From assembly GCF_910577135.1 (NCBI RefSeq), contig NZ_CAJTLL010000003.1:107427-171426 (forward strand): a stretch of DNA of 64,000 nt, given 5' to 3'. Position 1 is the stretch's first letter; every line of letters begins with the position of its first letter. The translations under genes and the position numbers were made by a program. Positions 1-9,239 of this stretch are shown here, one piece after another. The notes under the pieces were generated by a model. It searched no databases and had not been told where the DNA came from. It saw only the letters and a list, made by a program, of their open reading frames with translations. This stretch comes from an uncultured Helicobacter sp. (GTDB lineage: Bacteria; Campylobacterota; Campylobacteria; Campylobacterales; Helicobacteraceae).

Positions 1-487
1 CTTCAATATTAGGATGGCTATCAAGGGCGATAATATCTGAAAAATCAGAATCTAGTCCATTATCATCAATAAGCAATTTGATAATAACGCCCCTTTGAGC
101 AGCAAGCCAAATCTCGTGCATAAGGATACGAGAAGCCATATCATTTTTGTAAATATAAGTTTGCAAAATAATGCTTTTTTTTGCCATACGAGCGAGGTAG
201 GCACGGCTTAAAAACGCATCAACACCATCACTTACAAGCACCCCGCCTGTAAGTGTGGGATTGTTTTTAAGTATTTTAATATGAGGCGCGGCAATGTTAC
301 TTGTTAGCGGGTCAAAGATGGGCGGGGGATTAGAGGAAAGCATTAAGGGATCTTTAATGTCTTTAGTCGATGCTACAATCGAGGAACAACCAGCAAAAAC
401 AAAAAGGCATACAAGAGTAAAAAGAGCGATATTCGTTGATGAAAGGAAAGTAGATTGTATGAAATGTATAAAGTGCATAAAAGTCAT
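1..487 (-). CDS. Phospholipase D-family lipoprotein (cardiolipin synthase-like), 3' part outside window
   Basis: This gene runs off the left edge; only about 162 N-terminal residues are visible. They show an N-terminal hydrophobic segment ending in a lipobox-like LFVFAGC followed by SS, so a membrane-anchored lipoprotein is likely. After a linker comes a stretch typical of the first PLD domain of ClsC-type cardiolipin synthases (FLSRAYLARMAKKSI, then MHEIWLAAQRGVIIKLLIDD). The HKD catalytic motifs would lie beyond the edge, so activity cannot be judged. I chose ATG at 487; a second ATG three codons in (478) is possible. It is divergent from nothing and reads in the same direction as frdB downstream of the frd operon. 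The family assignment is by pattern; phospholipid remodelling is inferred. Confidence 0.72.
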   Translation of the reverse strand, partial: MTFMHFIHFIQSTFLSSTNIALFTLVCLFVFAGCSSIVASTKDIKDPLMLSSNPPPIFDPLTSNIAAPHIKILKNNPTLTGGVLVSDGVDAFLSRAYLARMAKKSIILQTYIYKNDMASRILMHEIWLAAQRGVIIKLLIDDNGLDSDFSDIIALDSHPNIE

Positions 488-523
488 CTTAGAATCTACC
501 CCTCTATAAAAAGGGGCAAAAGA

Positions 524-1273
524 TTATTTCTTCAAACCTACACTTACCATTTTGCGACGCAAATAAGCGATTTTGCTTTGCAATGGGAGTTCTTTAGGAC
601 AGGTATCATGGCAAGCAATAAGGCTCATACAGCCAAATACACCATCATCATTACCCACAAGTTCATAATAATCCTCATCAGTTCGCTCATCGTGTGGATC
701 AATCATAAAACGCACGATTCTATTCATACCCGCAGCACCTACGAAATCATCTCTCATTACTTTAGTTGCACAGCTTGCGATACAACAGCCACATTCAATA
801 CATCTATCAAGCTCAAAGATTTCATCGGCTACATTAGGCTCAATAGGCATTTCAAGTTTAGAAATATCAGGGGCGTGCTGTGTATGTATCCAGCTCTCTA
901 CCCGTTTTGTCATACCCGCAAACCATTCGCCTGTATTCACGCTCAAATCTTTAATAAGCTTAAATGCAGGAAGTGGCATAAGTGTAATAATGCCATCAGC
1001 GAAATCCTGTGTGAGTGTTTTACACGCAAGACGTGGGCGTCCATTAATCATCATCGCGCAGCTTCCGCAAATCCCTGCACGGCACACAAAGTCAAAGCTT
1101 AAATCCGGGTCTTGCTGCTCTCTAATCATACCCAATGCGATAAAAACCGTCATAGAATGTGCTTCTTCTATTTGGTATTCGCGAAAATGTGGCTTTGAGA
1201 CCGCACTTTGTGGGTCAAACTTCAATGCTCGAATAGTTAGTATTCTTCCTCTTTGTTGTGTTGCTGCACTCAT
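524..1273 (-). CDS. frdB: Fumarate reductase iron-sulfur subunit
   Basis: The 249-residue protein carries the three Fe-S clusters that pass electrons from the FrdC haems to the FrdA flavin in menaquinol:fumarate reductase. The N-terminal plant-ferredoxin-like cysteines are visible (CRAGICGSC, then RLACKTL), followed by two C-terminal groups ([11 protein letters not shown], and [13 protein letters not shown]). Length is normal for Campylobacterota FrdB. The start codon overlaps the frdA stop by 4 bp (1270-1273), indicating translational coupling in a frdC-frdA-frdB operon read on the minus strand. The complex sits on the cytoplasmic face of the inner membrane and supports fumarate respiration. 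Confidence 0.97.
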   Translation of the reverse strand: MSAATQQRGRILTIRALKFDPQSAVSKPHFREYQIEEAHSMTVFIALGMIREQQDPDLSFDFVCRAGICGSCAMMINGRPRLACKTLTQDFADGIITLMPLPAFKLIKDLSVNTGEWFAGMTKRVESWIHTQHAPDISKLEMPIEPNVADEIFELDRCIECGCCIASCATKVMRDDFVGAAGMNRIVRFMIDPHDERTDEDYYELVGNDDGVFGCMSLIACHDTCPKELPLQSKIAYLRRKMVSVGLKK

Positions 1274-3249
1274 TGTTTGTCTCCTAATCGTTGATTTCTT
1301 GCTTTAAATTTTGGCTGGAGATTGAAGGGCATTAAAGCTTCTTGCAAAGCGTATCTATCGCCACCTTTAGCTTGGATTTCTTGCGTGATTTTGTCAATTT
1401 CAGCTTGACGAATCGCACTATTTGGGTGCTCTATAATCATACCCTTAGCTCCATACCCACGGAATCCCGGCGCGATTTCCATTTTCATAATGTCCAAATC
1501 TTCATACGTTACCGTTGGTAACGTTTGATTTGGGTTTTCCCAGCTTGTGAGAGTGCGTTTTAGCCAATTTGCATCATCTCGTTTTGGATAATCTTCACGT
1601 GTGTGCGCACCACGAGATTCTGTCCTATCAAGCGCACCTTTTGCTACGCATAGCGCAATTTTAAGTATTTTTGGTGTGCGGTAAGCATCTTCAAGCTCAG
1701 GGTTATTGTGCATTTTCTTATTTTGCACACGAATATTCTTACTTCGTTTATAAAGCTCTTCAAGCTTATTAACAGCTTCTTGCAAACTTTTGCCATCGCG
1801 GAAAATCCCTACATCATTATCCATAATATCTTTCATCGCATTTTTTAACACATAGACATCTTCATTGCCTGTGCTATTGAGCAATGCACTAAGATAATCT
1901 TGTTGCTTTTGGACAAATTTTTCAAGTGTGGAAGTTTGCACATCAACTTGTGCCCCTTGACAATGTTCTGTAAAGTATTCACCAATAATCATACCTGATA
2001 CCACGGCCTCACTCACAGAGTTTCCACCAAGTCTATTAAATCCGTGCAAATCCCAGCAAGCCACTTCACCCGCTGCAAATAAGCCTTTGAGATGAGTCTC
2101 TCCCTTATAGTTTGTGCGAACACCACCCATAGAATAGTGCTGCATTGGTCTTACGGGCGCCCAAACACCCGGTGTAGCAGGATCGATTCCAGCAAATGTC
2201 TTGCAAATATCCTGCACATCACGCAAGTTTCTCTCCACGTGTGCGCGTCCTAAGATAGAAATATCAAGCCACAAATGATCGCCATAAGGGGATTTAACAC
2301 CCTTGCCATTGCGTATATGCTCAAGCATTCTTCGTGAAACCACATCTCTACTTGCCAATTCTTTCTTTTCTGGCTCATAATCAGGCATGAAACGATAGCC
2401 ATCAACATCACGTAGCACACCACCATCACCACGACAACCCTCAGTGAGTAAGATTCCGCTAGGGACAAGCGGGGTGGGGTGGAACTGCACTGCCTCCATA
2501 TTGCCAAGCTTCGCCACACCTGTCTCCATAGCAATTGCCGCCCCTGTGCCTTCACAAATCACGGCATTTGTGGTATTGCGATACACTCTACCATAGCCAC
2601 CTGTGGCAAGAAGAGTGCCTTTAGAAACATATGCAGAAAGCTCACCTGTTACTAAATCCCGCACCACAGCACCATAGCATTTGCCATCTTGATGAATGAG
2701 TGAGAGGGCTTCTTTTCTGTCTTGGATATCCACACCAAGCTTATAGGCTTCATTAGCCACTGCATAAAGCATAGTATGTCCGGTAGCGTCTGCTGTATAG
2801 CAAGTGCGCCATTTTTTTGTGCCGCCAAAGTCACGTGAATGGATATAGCCGTGTCTAAAGTCATCTTCGGTAATAGTTACCTTTTCACCATTAATTACCG
2901 CAGGTCTATCTCCCTTTTGGATTCTCGTCCAGGGCACACCAAATCCTGCTAACTCACGAATCGCCTTAGGAGCTGTGGTAACAAACATTCTTGCTACATC
3001 TTGATCACAACCCCAATCACTTCCCTTCACAGTATCTGCAAAGTGTAAATCCTCATTGTCTCCATCACTCTTTACAGAGTTTCCTAGACTTGCTTGCATA
3101 CCACCTTGAGCCGCAGCAGAGTGGCTTCTTTTCACCGGTACGAGAGATAATACAATCGTGTTTAAGCCTACTTGTTGTGCTGCTATAGAAGCCCTAAGTC
3201 CTGCCAAACCACCTCCAATAATTAAGGCATCACTATATACTACCTTCAT
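1270..3249 (-). CDS. frdA: Fumarate reductase flavoprotein subunit
   Basis: At 659 residues this is the catalytic, FAD-bearing subunit. The dinucleotide fold is at the extreme N-terminus ([17 protein letters not shown]), followed by the covalent-flavin region [11 protein letters not shown] with its histidine. Further on are [15 protein letters not shown], the substrate-site HFHP-type segment VQFHPTPL, and the [23 protein letters not shown] block. The C-terminal helical domain is complete. It abuts frdC exactly (3249/3250) and overlaps frdB by 4 bp, so the three subunits are made from one mRNA. The order C-A-B is that known from Helicobacter and Wolinella. Confidence 0.98.
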   Translation of the reverse strand: MKVVYSDALIIGGGLAGLRASIAAQQVGLNTIVLSLVPVKRSHSAAAQGGMQASLGNSVKSDGDNEDLHFADTVKGSDWGCDQDVARMFVTTAPKAIRELAGFGVPWTRIQKGDRPAVINGEKVTITEDDFRHGYIHSRDFGGTKKWRTCYTADATGHTMLYAVANEAYKLGVDIQDRKEALSLIHQDGKCYGAVVRDLVTGELSAYVSKGTLLATGGYGRVYRNTTNAVICEGTGAAIAMETGVAKLGNMEAVQFHPTPLVPSGILLTEGCRGDGGVLRDVDGYRFMPDYEPEKKELASRDVVSRRMLEHIRNGKGVKSPYGDHLWLDISILGRAHVERNLRDVQDICKTFAGIDPATPGVWAPVRPMQHYSMGGVRTNYKGETHLKGLFAAGEVACWDLHGFNRLGGNSVSEAVVSGMIIGEYFTEHCQGAQVDVQTSTLEKFVQKQQDYLSALLNSTGNEDVYVLKNAMKDIMDNDVGIFRDGKSLQEAVNKLEELYKRSKNIRVQNKKMHNNPELEDAYRTPKILKIALCVAKGALDRTESRGAHTREDYPKRDDANWLKRTLTSWENPNQTLPTVTYEDLDIMKMEIAPGFRGYGAKGMIIEHPNSAIRQAEIDKITQEIQAKGGDRYALQEALMPFNLQPKFKARNQRLGDKQ

Positions 3250-4020
3250 TTATTCTCCTTTTCCTTGTGTGTGCTCATCTAAGATTCTGTATTCTTCTAT
3301 GCTTTTGCTACTATCTAGTCCGTGTCCAATTTGCATATAAGCAATATATGACGCGATACCAAGCACAAGGCAGAAAATAGTAAGAGCAAGTTTAATAGCT
3401 CGCAAAGTTTTTATACCTAAACCTTCAAACCAACCCCATTTAATACAAAGCCTATAAAGCCCAATAGAGCCGTGAAACTCAACCGCGAAAAGCAAGAGCG
3501 CGTAAAGAAGATAAAAATCTTGGTGATAAAATCTATATGCAGATGCACTAGGACCAATATTTTCTGGCTGAGTAAGCATAATAAATACATGTGGCATAGC
3601 AAGGAAAAATATAGCAAAACCTGTAGCTGCTTGGATTACCCAATATGTCGTATCGCCGTGCTTCATTAAGTCCTTATGAACACGGAGTGCGAGGAATTGC
3701 TTGTAGTTAATAGGAAATTTTCTCATTGCTAAAAATGCGTGTGCTACAAGCACAATGATAACAATGGCAACAATTACGGAAACAATCCTTGGCTCACCTG
3801 CTTCACCAAAAATCATACTTCCTTCGAAGAACTTTGTAACCTTATACATCGCTTCCTTGCTGATAAGAATGCTGGACACAAAAAGCAAGTGAGCTAACAT
3901 GAATAGCCCCAAAAACAATCCTGTCGCACTTTGCCAAAAATCAAGCCTTGCTGGGACATTACTTTTTTTTCTTTGAGGCGTTACTCCTGTGTAACTCTCA
4001 ATTATCTTATCCTCTCGCAT
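3250..4020 (-). CDS. frdC: Fumarate reductase dihaem cytochrome b subunit
   Basis: This 256-residue integral membrane protein is the quinol-oxidising anchor of fumarate reductase. About five hydrophobic segments are visible (for example SATGLFLGLFMLAHLLFVSS, IVSVIVAIVIIVLVAHAFLA, LLYALLLFAVEFHGSIGLY and LALTIFCLVLGIASYIAY). Each of the first four contains the histidine expected for bis-histidine haem ligation. The size matches Wolinella/Helicobacter FrdC rather than the shorter E. coli anchors. It is the first gene of frdCAB; the 160-bp gap upstream (4021-4182) should hold the operon promoter, but I could not pick a convincing -10/-35 pair. Confidence 0.96.
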   Translation of the reverse strand: MREDKIIESYTGVTPQRKKSNVPARLDFWQSATGLFLGLFMLAHLLFVSSILISKEAMYKVTKFFEGSMIFGEAGEPRIVSVIVAIVIIVLVAHAFLAMRKFPINYKQFLALRVHKDLMKHGDTTYWVIQAATGFAIFFLAMPHVFIMLTQPENIGPSASAYRFYHQDFYLLYALLLFAVEFHGSIGLYRLCIKWGWFEGLGIKTLRAIKLALTIFCLVLGIASYIAYMQIGHGLDSSKSIEEYRILDEHTQGKGE

Positions 4021-4182
4021 ATGTTCTCCTGTTTGTAGTTTGACCTATTAAGCTAACACAAGGGCTATCTTGTGGTTATTTTAAAAAGGTGAGCCTACAT
4101 TATAAGCAAATAAAGATTAAAGTTTTTTTATATTTTCTCTGTGTTATTCTCATTTTTGCAGATATTGTAATGTTATAGAATC

Positions 4183-4557
4183 TTAAGGAGCTAAAAGTCC
4201 ATTGCTAAAGCTTTTTATGCCTTTTTGAAAAATATTTTCTCCGGTGCTAAGTGGCGAATTGGAAAGTTTGGTATGACACTGAATACAGCTATTTAGCACG
4301 ATATGCTCTTTTGCAAGGATGGGTGTTTGAATCTTGCGCATATCGTGACAGGCAAAGCAGTCTTCCCCACAGCTTCCCATATCAATTTGCGCCATTTTTG
4401 CCTCTGTATGACAGCTTTTACACACAAGCATAGGAGCGTGTCTTATATCATTTTTATAGTCTAGGTTTGCATGACAAGCCTTGCAATCCCCAGTGCAAGC
4501 AAATACGATATTGATACATAAGGCACAAAAAAGCCATATTATCGCTATTTGCCGCAT
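4183..4557 (-). CDS. Small periplasmic tetrahaem c-type cytochrome
   Basis: The 124-residue protein has a signal peptide (MRQIAIIWLFCALCINIVFA) and four CXXCH haem-binding motifs: CKACH, CKSCH, CFACH and CIQCH. Extra histidines between them could be distal ligands. It is therefore a secreted multihaem electron carrier, probably of the NapC/NrfB or small cytochrome c3-like class; which partner it serves cannot be told from sequence alone. Its start codon directly abuts the stop of thiS (4558), so the two are cotranscribed, although no functional link is obvious. The frd operon lies just downstream on the same strand, which makes a role in anaerobic respiration plausible. Confidence 0.85.
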   Translation of the reverse strand: MRQIAIIWLFCALCINIVFACTGDCKACHANLDYKNDIRHAPMLVCKSCHTEAKMAQIDMGSCGEDCFACHDMRKIQTPILAKEHIVLNSCIQCHTKLSNSPLSTGENIFQKGIKSFSNGLLAP

Positions 4558-4761
4558 TCACCCACCGCCAACAAAGTCTAAAATCTCCACTTCATCGCCA
4601 TTTTGCAACACATAGCTTTCCCACAAGTCTTTTTTTACCACCTGTGTGTTAATAGCTATTGCCATTGCCTTATGAGCTATGCCTAAATGCTCTATGAGCG
4701 TTAGAATCGTGCAGTTTGTATCTAATGGATATGCTTTGCCATTGAGGATAATGCTATTCAT
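4558..4761 (-). CDS. thiS: Sulfur carrier protein ThiS
   Basis: A 67-residue ubiquitin-fold protein that carries sulfur as a C-terminal thiocarboxylate during thiazole synthesis for thiamine. The sequence starts MNSIILNGKAY and ends DEVEILDFVGGG; the terminal Gly-Gly is the residue pair activated by the ThiF/ThiS-type adenylyltransferase. The length is standard. It sits ten bases downstream of glmU and abuts the tetrahaem cytochrome gene; no other thi gene is nearby. A MoaD-like role is less likely because of the small size and the N-terminal pattern. Confidence 0.85.
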   Translation of the reverse strand: MNSIILNGKAYPLDTNCTILTLIEHLGIAHKAMAIAINTQVVKKDLWESYVLQNGDEVEILDFVGGG

Positions 4762-4770
4762 ACTTGCTCC

Positions 4771-6114
4771 TTATGGTTTTTTGTTAAAAAATGTAAAATA
4801 GCCATTTTTGATATGTTTTTGCGGTGTGCGTGAAAGCACCAAATCCCCCTCTTGTGTGTCTTTTGTAATCGTGCTACCTGCACCAATAAGCGTATTTTGA
4901 GCAATTTTCACAGGGGCGACAAGCTGCACATCACTTCCCACAAATACATTTTTGCCTATAATGCTCTTATGCTTTGCCTTGCCATCATAATTACAGGTAA
5001 TCACTCCCGCGCCAATATTGCTCCCGCTATCAATCTCACAATCCCCCAAATAGCTTAAATGCCCTGCCTTAACGCCATTGAGGTTACTCGCCTTAGTTTC
5101 AACAAAATTACCAATATGCGTATTTTTGATATGACTTTTAGGGCGGATATGAGCTAGAGGCCCTATATCGCTTGATTCTATAATGCTTTGCTCAATCACG
5201 CTATGAGCTTTAATGTGAGCATCTCTAATCTCGCATTCCCCGAGTATTTGCACTCCTTGCTCGATGATACATTCTCCATAAAATCGCACTTGAGATTCTA
5301 TATAAATGGTATGAGGCAGGTGCATTATCACGCCTTGCTCCATTGCAGCATCTCTTAAGCGAGTGAGCATTACCTCTTGTGCATTGGCTAACTGCACCTT
5401 AGAATTCACCCCCATAAATTCTGCTTCCTCTACTATCAACGCGGCAATGGATACATTATCCTGCTTGGCATAAAAAATCACATCAGTGAGGTAAAATTCC
5501 TTTTGTGCATTTGTATTACTAATACGCGCTAAATACTTCTCCAATATGCTTTTGTGAATCTTATACACCCCCGCATTTACATCTTTAATCAATAACTCTC
5601 GTGCATTTGCATCTTTTTGTTCGATGATTTTTTGCACAGCATTATTTTCTATCACCACACGCCCATAGCCATTAGGATTGTCTAAATGCAGCACACTCAT
5701 TACAATGGGCGCATTATTAGCACATAGGGCTTGAAGCGTATGTGAGCAGATAAGAGGCATATCTCCATTAAGGATAAGCACCTCATCATATTTGTAGCAA
5801 AAGGGTTTTTTGCATTCTGCGCCCCTGCCTCCTTGCATCAGTGCCCCTGCTGTGCCGGGAAAATTGATATGATCTTGTGTGTGAAAATGTAACCTTTTTT
5901 CATCATAGGCTATTTTATAGGCTTTAAGCACAGATTCTTTGATAAGGTTTTCTTGGTGATAAAGCACGATATGCACATCATCGCTTAAATACAATGCCTC
6001 ATCAATACTATAAAACAGCATTGCCTTGCCACAGATTCTATGAAGCACCTTTGGCGTGTTTGACTTCATTCGTGTGCCAGCTCCTGCTGCAAGAATCACT
6101 ATTGATATATTCAT
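4771..6114 (-). CDS. glmU: Bifunctional UDP-GlcNAc pyrophosphorylase / glucosamine-1-phosphate acetyltransferase
   Basis: The protein (447 residues) makes UDP-N-acetylglucosamine, precursor of peptidoglycan and lipid A. The N-terminal nucleotidyltransferase domain begins with LAAGAGTRMKSNTPKVLH, the signature G-x-G-T-x-M-x-S-x-x-P-K loop. The C-terminal half is a left-handed beta-helix of hexapeptide repeats, ending with LSYLGDCEIDSGSNIGAG and TCNYDGKAKHKS, which carry the acetyltransferase active-site residues. Length is typical. It is transcribed away from fliP; the 100-bp gap between them must hold both promoters. Confidence 0.97.
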   Translation of the reverse strand: MNISIVILAAGAGTRMKSNTPKVLHRICGKAMLFYSIDEALYLSDDVHIVLYHQENLIKESVLKAYKIAYDEKRLHFHTQDHINFPGTAGALMQGGRGAECKKPFCYKYDEVLILNGDMPLICSHTLQALCANNAPIVMSVLHLDNPNGYGRVVIENNAVQKIIEQKDANARELLIKDVNAGVYKIHKSILEKYLARISNTNAQKEFYLTDVIFYAKQDNVSIAALIVEEAEFMGVNSKVQLANAQEVMLTRLRDAAMEQGVIMHLPHTIYIESQVRFYGECIIEQGVQILGECEIRDAHIKAHSVIEQSIIESSDIGPLAHIRPKSHIKNTHIGNFVETKASNLNGVKAGHLSYLGDCEIDSGSNIGAGVITCNYDGKAKHKSIIGKNVFVGSDVQLVAPVKIAQNTLIGAGSTITKDTQEGDLVLSRTPQKHIKNGYFTFFNKKP

Positions 6115-6215
6115 ACACTTCCTTTAAGCATAGCAAGATACAAACCTTGATTTATGTAATTTTAACACACAAAATTTTATAATACGCCCTTTATTCTTTC
6201 GATTTGGGAGTGATT

Positions 6216-7019
6216 TTGAAAAAACTTTTATGGATATATTGCATTTGCGTGTGTTTTTTATCAGCTGAACCAAGCTCTAATATCACACCTGTGCTTCCAT
6301 CACCTTCAAGTATCCCCTCTGTCCCATCGCTCCCTAATAATCCCGTGCTGCCTTCAGTAGACTTATCTATTACTGCACCACAAGAGCCTACCGAGCTTGT
6401 TACAACACTTAATATCGTCCTTATCATTACTCTACTTGTGCTTGCGCCTTCCCTTGTGCTTGTGATGACAAGCTTCACACGTATTGTTATTGTTTTTGCT
6501 TTTTTACGCACCGCACTTGGCACACAGCAGTCTCCTCCTACGCAAATCCTTGTAAGCCTCGCGCTTGTATTGACTTTTTTTATTATGGAGCCAGTAGTAA
6601 CTAAAAGCTATGAAGTAGGCATTAAGCCCTATACAGAGAAGCAGATTTCCTATGATGAGGCATTTGAGCGCGCCATTGTGCCATTTAAAGATTTTATGAT
6701 TAAAAACACACGTGAGAAAGACCTCGCGCTATTTTTTAGAATCCGCCACCTTGAGAATCCCCAAAGTGTCGATGATGTACCTCTTAGTGTGCTAATACCC
6801 GCCTTTATGATAAGTGAGCTAAAAACTGCCTTTTGGATAGGTTTTTTACTCTATCTGCCCTTCTTGGTCATTGATATGGTAATTAGCTCCGTGCTTATGG
6901 CAATGGGTATGATGATGCTCCCGCCAGTGATGATTTCCCTCCCTTTTAAAATTCTAGTATTTGTGCTAGTTGATGGGTGGAATCTACTCATTGGGAATCT
7001 CGTGCAGGGATTTAAGTAG
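6216..7019 (+). CDS. fliP: Flagellar export gate protein FliP
   Basis: A core membrane component of the flagellar type III export gate, working with FliQ and FliR. I place the start at TTG 6216 (about 267 residues) because GGGAG lies a few bases upstream and the reading gives a clean signal sequence (MKKLLWIYCICVCFLSA). A start upstream at 6204 is open but lacks a ribosome site. A proline/serine-rich linker follows, then the membrane segments. The signatures VMTSFTRIVIVFAFLRTALG and LPFKILVFVLVDGWNLLIG are characteristic of FliP. fliR lies about 1 kb away on the other strand, so the export genes are dispersed, as usual in Helicobacter. Confidence 0.95.
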   Translation: MKKLLWIYCICVCFLSAEPSSNITPVLPSPSSIPSVPSLPNNPVLPSVDLSITAPQEPTELVTTLNIVLIITLLVLAPSLVLVMTSFTRIVIVFAFLRTALGTQQSPPTQILVSLALVLTFFIMEPVVTKSYEVGIKPYTEKQISYDEAFERAIVPFKDFMIKNTREKDLALFFRIRHLENPQSVDDVPLSVLIPAFMISELKTAFWIGFLLYLPFLVIDMVISSVLMAMGMMMLPPVMISLPFKILVFVLVDGWNLLIGNLVQGFK

Positions 7020-7027
7020 CTGCAAAG

Positions 7028-8191
7028 ATGGAATGTGCGCATTTTGGCATTTGTGGCGGGTGTAATAACACTGCCTTAAGCTATAAGCAGCAGTTTGAAG
7101 GCAAAATTGCGCAAACCACACAGGAATTTTACCCCTTACTCAATAAACAAAATGTGAGGATTGAAAGCTTTGATTCTCTAGAGAGTGGCTTTCGCGCTCG
7201 TGCGGAATGGCGGATTTATCACGATAATGGCACAATGCACTTTGCAATGAGTGCCTTAGAATCTGCCCATAAAGTCCCCATTACACAATGCCCGATTTTA
7301 CTCCCCATTTTGCAAAGCCTCTTCCCACTCCTGCTTGATATATTACAACACAATCAAATCCTTCATCACAAGCTTTATGCGTGTAATCTGCTGTGCAGTA
7401 TGCAAGATGAGGTGATTATCACACTCATTTATCATAAGCATTTAGATTCTCTATGGGAAGAAGCGGCACAAAAAGCGCAATATAGGCTTACAAAAGCACT
7501 CAATGTGCCATTGCATATCGTTGGACGCAGCAAAAATCAAAAGTGTGTATTAGGCAAAACTTATATATGTGAATCTCTAAGTCTCTTGAATGGCACTTAT
7601 CATTATCAATATTTTAAGCAAGAGGGAGCTTTTAGTCAACCAAACCCGCTTATTAATCTTAAAATGCTTGAATTTGTCGCCTCATCGCTGCAAAAACTCT
7701 ATCCTAAGCCTATTTGCGATGCTTTGGAGATTTATTGTGGGAGTGGGAATTTCACTTTGATATTGTCTGCATTTTTTAGAAAGGTGTTAGCCACAGAAGT
7801 AGTAAAATCCGCTATCGCCCTGCTTAAAGACAATATGACACAAAATCATATTACAAACATTACCCCCGTGCGGCTTAATGCGCGTGAAAGTATACAAGCT
7901 TTATGTGGGGAACGTGCCTTTTTTCGCCTTAAAGATGTGGATATTGCATCTTTTAATATTGAGTGTGTGCTAATCGACCCACCTCGCAGCGGTGTAGGTG
8001 ATAAAGCAATTTTAGCATTTTTACAACGTTTTCCTAGCATTATCTACATTTCGTGCAATCCTAGCACTCTCACACAAGATTTATCTATCCTTTTACAAAC
8101 GCATAGTATTGCGCGATTTGGGCTTTTTGACCAATTCCCTTATACACATCATAGAGAATGTGTAGTGATTTTGCGCAAAAATCTTTTATAG
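7028..8191 (+). CDS. trmA: tRNA/rRNA (uracil-5-)-methyltransferase, TrmA-like
   Basis: SAM-dependent enzyme that makes 5-methyluridine (387 residues). The substrate-binding part has GFRARAEWRIYHDNG, closer to TrmA (tRNA U54) than to rRNA enzymes. The Rossmann motif is ALEIYCGSGNF, the catalytic region is LIDPPRSGVG, and the nucleophilic cysteine is in YISCNPSTL. Unusually for TrmA, the first residues form C-x5-C-x2-C (MECAHFGICGGC), the iron-sulfur loop known from RlmC/RlmD-type enzymes, and no TRAM domain precedes it. The gene follows fliP by eight bases and converges on fliR. The target (tRNA or rRNA) is therefore best left open, with tRNA U54 favoured. Confidence 0.85.
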   Translation: MECAHFGICGGCNNTALSYKQQFEGKIAQTTQEFYPLLNKQNVRIESFDSLESGFRARAEWRIYHDNGTMHFAMSALESAHKVPITQCPILLPILQSLFPLLLDILQHNQILHHKLYACNLLCSMQDEVIITLIYHKHLDSLWEEAAQKAQYRLTKALNVPLHIVGRSKNQKCVLGKTYICESLSLLNGTYHYQYFKQEGAFSQPNPLINLKMLEFVASSLQKLYPKPICDALEIYCGSGNFTLILSAFFRKVLATEVVKSAIALLKDNMTQNHITNITPVRLNARESIQALCGERAFFRLKDVDIASFNIECVLIDPPRSGVGDKAILAFLQRFPSIIYISCNPSTLTQDLSILLQTHSIARFGLFDQFPYTHHRECVVILRKNLL

Positions 8192-8199
8192 GGATTACT

Positions 8200-8976
8200 T
8201 TACTGCCCCAAAAAGAGTTTGCCTACCGCAAGAAAGGCATTTTTTAGCTCATTTTTGAATGTATAAATAATTGTAGAAATGGTAAGGATCAGCACGACAA
8301 AAGCAATGGCGATTTTTACAGGGAATCCTATGGCAAGAAGGTTGAATTGCGGGTGGGTCTTCATAATCATACCAAAAATCACATCAGAAAGCAGAATAAT
8401 GGCTAACACAGGGAAAGCCATAGAGAATCCCACAGCAAAAATATTACCAAAAGCCTTAACAAAATATGCCACACTCTTTGGTTCAAAGACAAATCCCCCT
8501 AAAGGCGTGGCACTAAGGCTATGAGAGATGATAAGAAAAATCGTATGATGAAAATCTAGGCTTAATGCGATAAGCAGTCCTAAAATCGCAATGAGTTGCG
8601 CAATGATAGGCTTTTGCGCCCCACTCACAGGGTCATAAGCACTCGCCATAGTAAGCCCCATAGTAAAGCTGATAAGCTCCCCGCCAAAACTAAGCATAGC
8701 AAACACAATTTGCAAACAAATAGAAGCCATAAAGCCTAACATTACTTCAAACAAAACTGCAACGATAAACTCCTCCATACTGATATCGGGCAGTTGCGTA
8801 TTGACTAGGGGAAAAAACGCCACGCTCATAAAAAACACCATTGCTGCGCGAACATTAATGCTAATAAGCTGATTATCAAAAAAAGGGAAAAACGCAAACA
8901 CCCCACCAAAACGTGCGAGTAGTAGCAAAAATACAGCGACGCTATTAGGCTCTGTGATGTAAGCGACAAGCTCCAT
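8200..8976 (-). CDS. fliR: Flagellar export protein FliR
   Basis: A 258-residue polytopic inner-membrane protein of the flagellar export gate. Several hydrophobic helices are visible, with FliR features such as an early FARFGG-type segment (LLARFGGVFAFFPFF), the conserved GELI segment (LSFGGELISFTMGLTMA) followed by the D-P-x-S-G region (YDPVSGAQKP), and a C-terminal helix plus KNELKN tail. Length is normal. It is followed six bases upstream by xseB on the same strand; the gene converges with trmA. Confidence 0.94.
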   Translation of the reverse strand: MELVAYITEPNSVAVFLLLLARFGGVFAFFPFFDNQLISINVRAAMVFFMSVAFFPLVNTQLPDISMEEFIVAVLFEVMLGFMASICLQIVFAMLSFGGELISFTMGLTMASAYDPVSGAQKPIIAQLIAILGLLIALSLDFHHTIFLIISHSLSATPLGGFVFEPKSVAYFVKAFGNIFAVGFSMAFPVLAIILLSDVIFGMIMKTHPQFNLLAIGFPVKIAIAFVVLILTISTIIYTFKNELKNAFLAVGKLFLGQ

Positions 8977-8981
8977 AAGGG

Positions 8982-9230
8982 CTATTCTTTAAATTCTTGG
9001 TATTGCAACTTCGCTTTTTCTAGGATTTCCTCCGCACTTTTTAGGCTTTGCATACCGCTTTCATAAAGGGCTAAAAATTCTTTTAATGTGATTTCTTGGG
9101 AGTTTAGCTTGTTTAAGACAACTTTTGCCTTTTCAATCAAGTTTTCAAAATCCTGCCCATTGGCAGTATTATCATTTCTTTGCTCCTCTGTGGTGGTGCT
9201 ATCAAAGATAGAATCTTGTGTATTTGGCAT
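8982..9230 (-). CDS. xseB: Exodeoxyribonuclease VII small subunit
   Basis: A short (82 residues) helical protein; the C-terminal region contains the family pattern FENLIEKAKVVLNKLNSQE, then LKEFLALYESGMQSLKSAEE and EILEKAKLQYQEF. It forms the long helical arm of exonuclease VII together with XseA, which is not in this window. An acidic, poorly conserved N-terminal extension of about 25 residues precedes the conserved core. It lies between guaB and fliR with gaps of 9 and 5 bases, so it is probably in the same transcript. Confidence 0.88.
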   Translation of the reverse strand: MPNTQDSIFDSTTTEEQRNDNTANGQDFENLIEKAKVVLNKLNSQEITLKEFLALYESGMQSLKSAEEILEKAKLQYQEFKE

Positions 9231-9239
9231 ATCCGCTCC

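Noticed and set aside
4558-4761. TPP riboswitch near thiS
   Set aside because: I found no CUGAGA-type core in the flanking DNA; thiS is inside a transcript after glmU.
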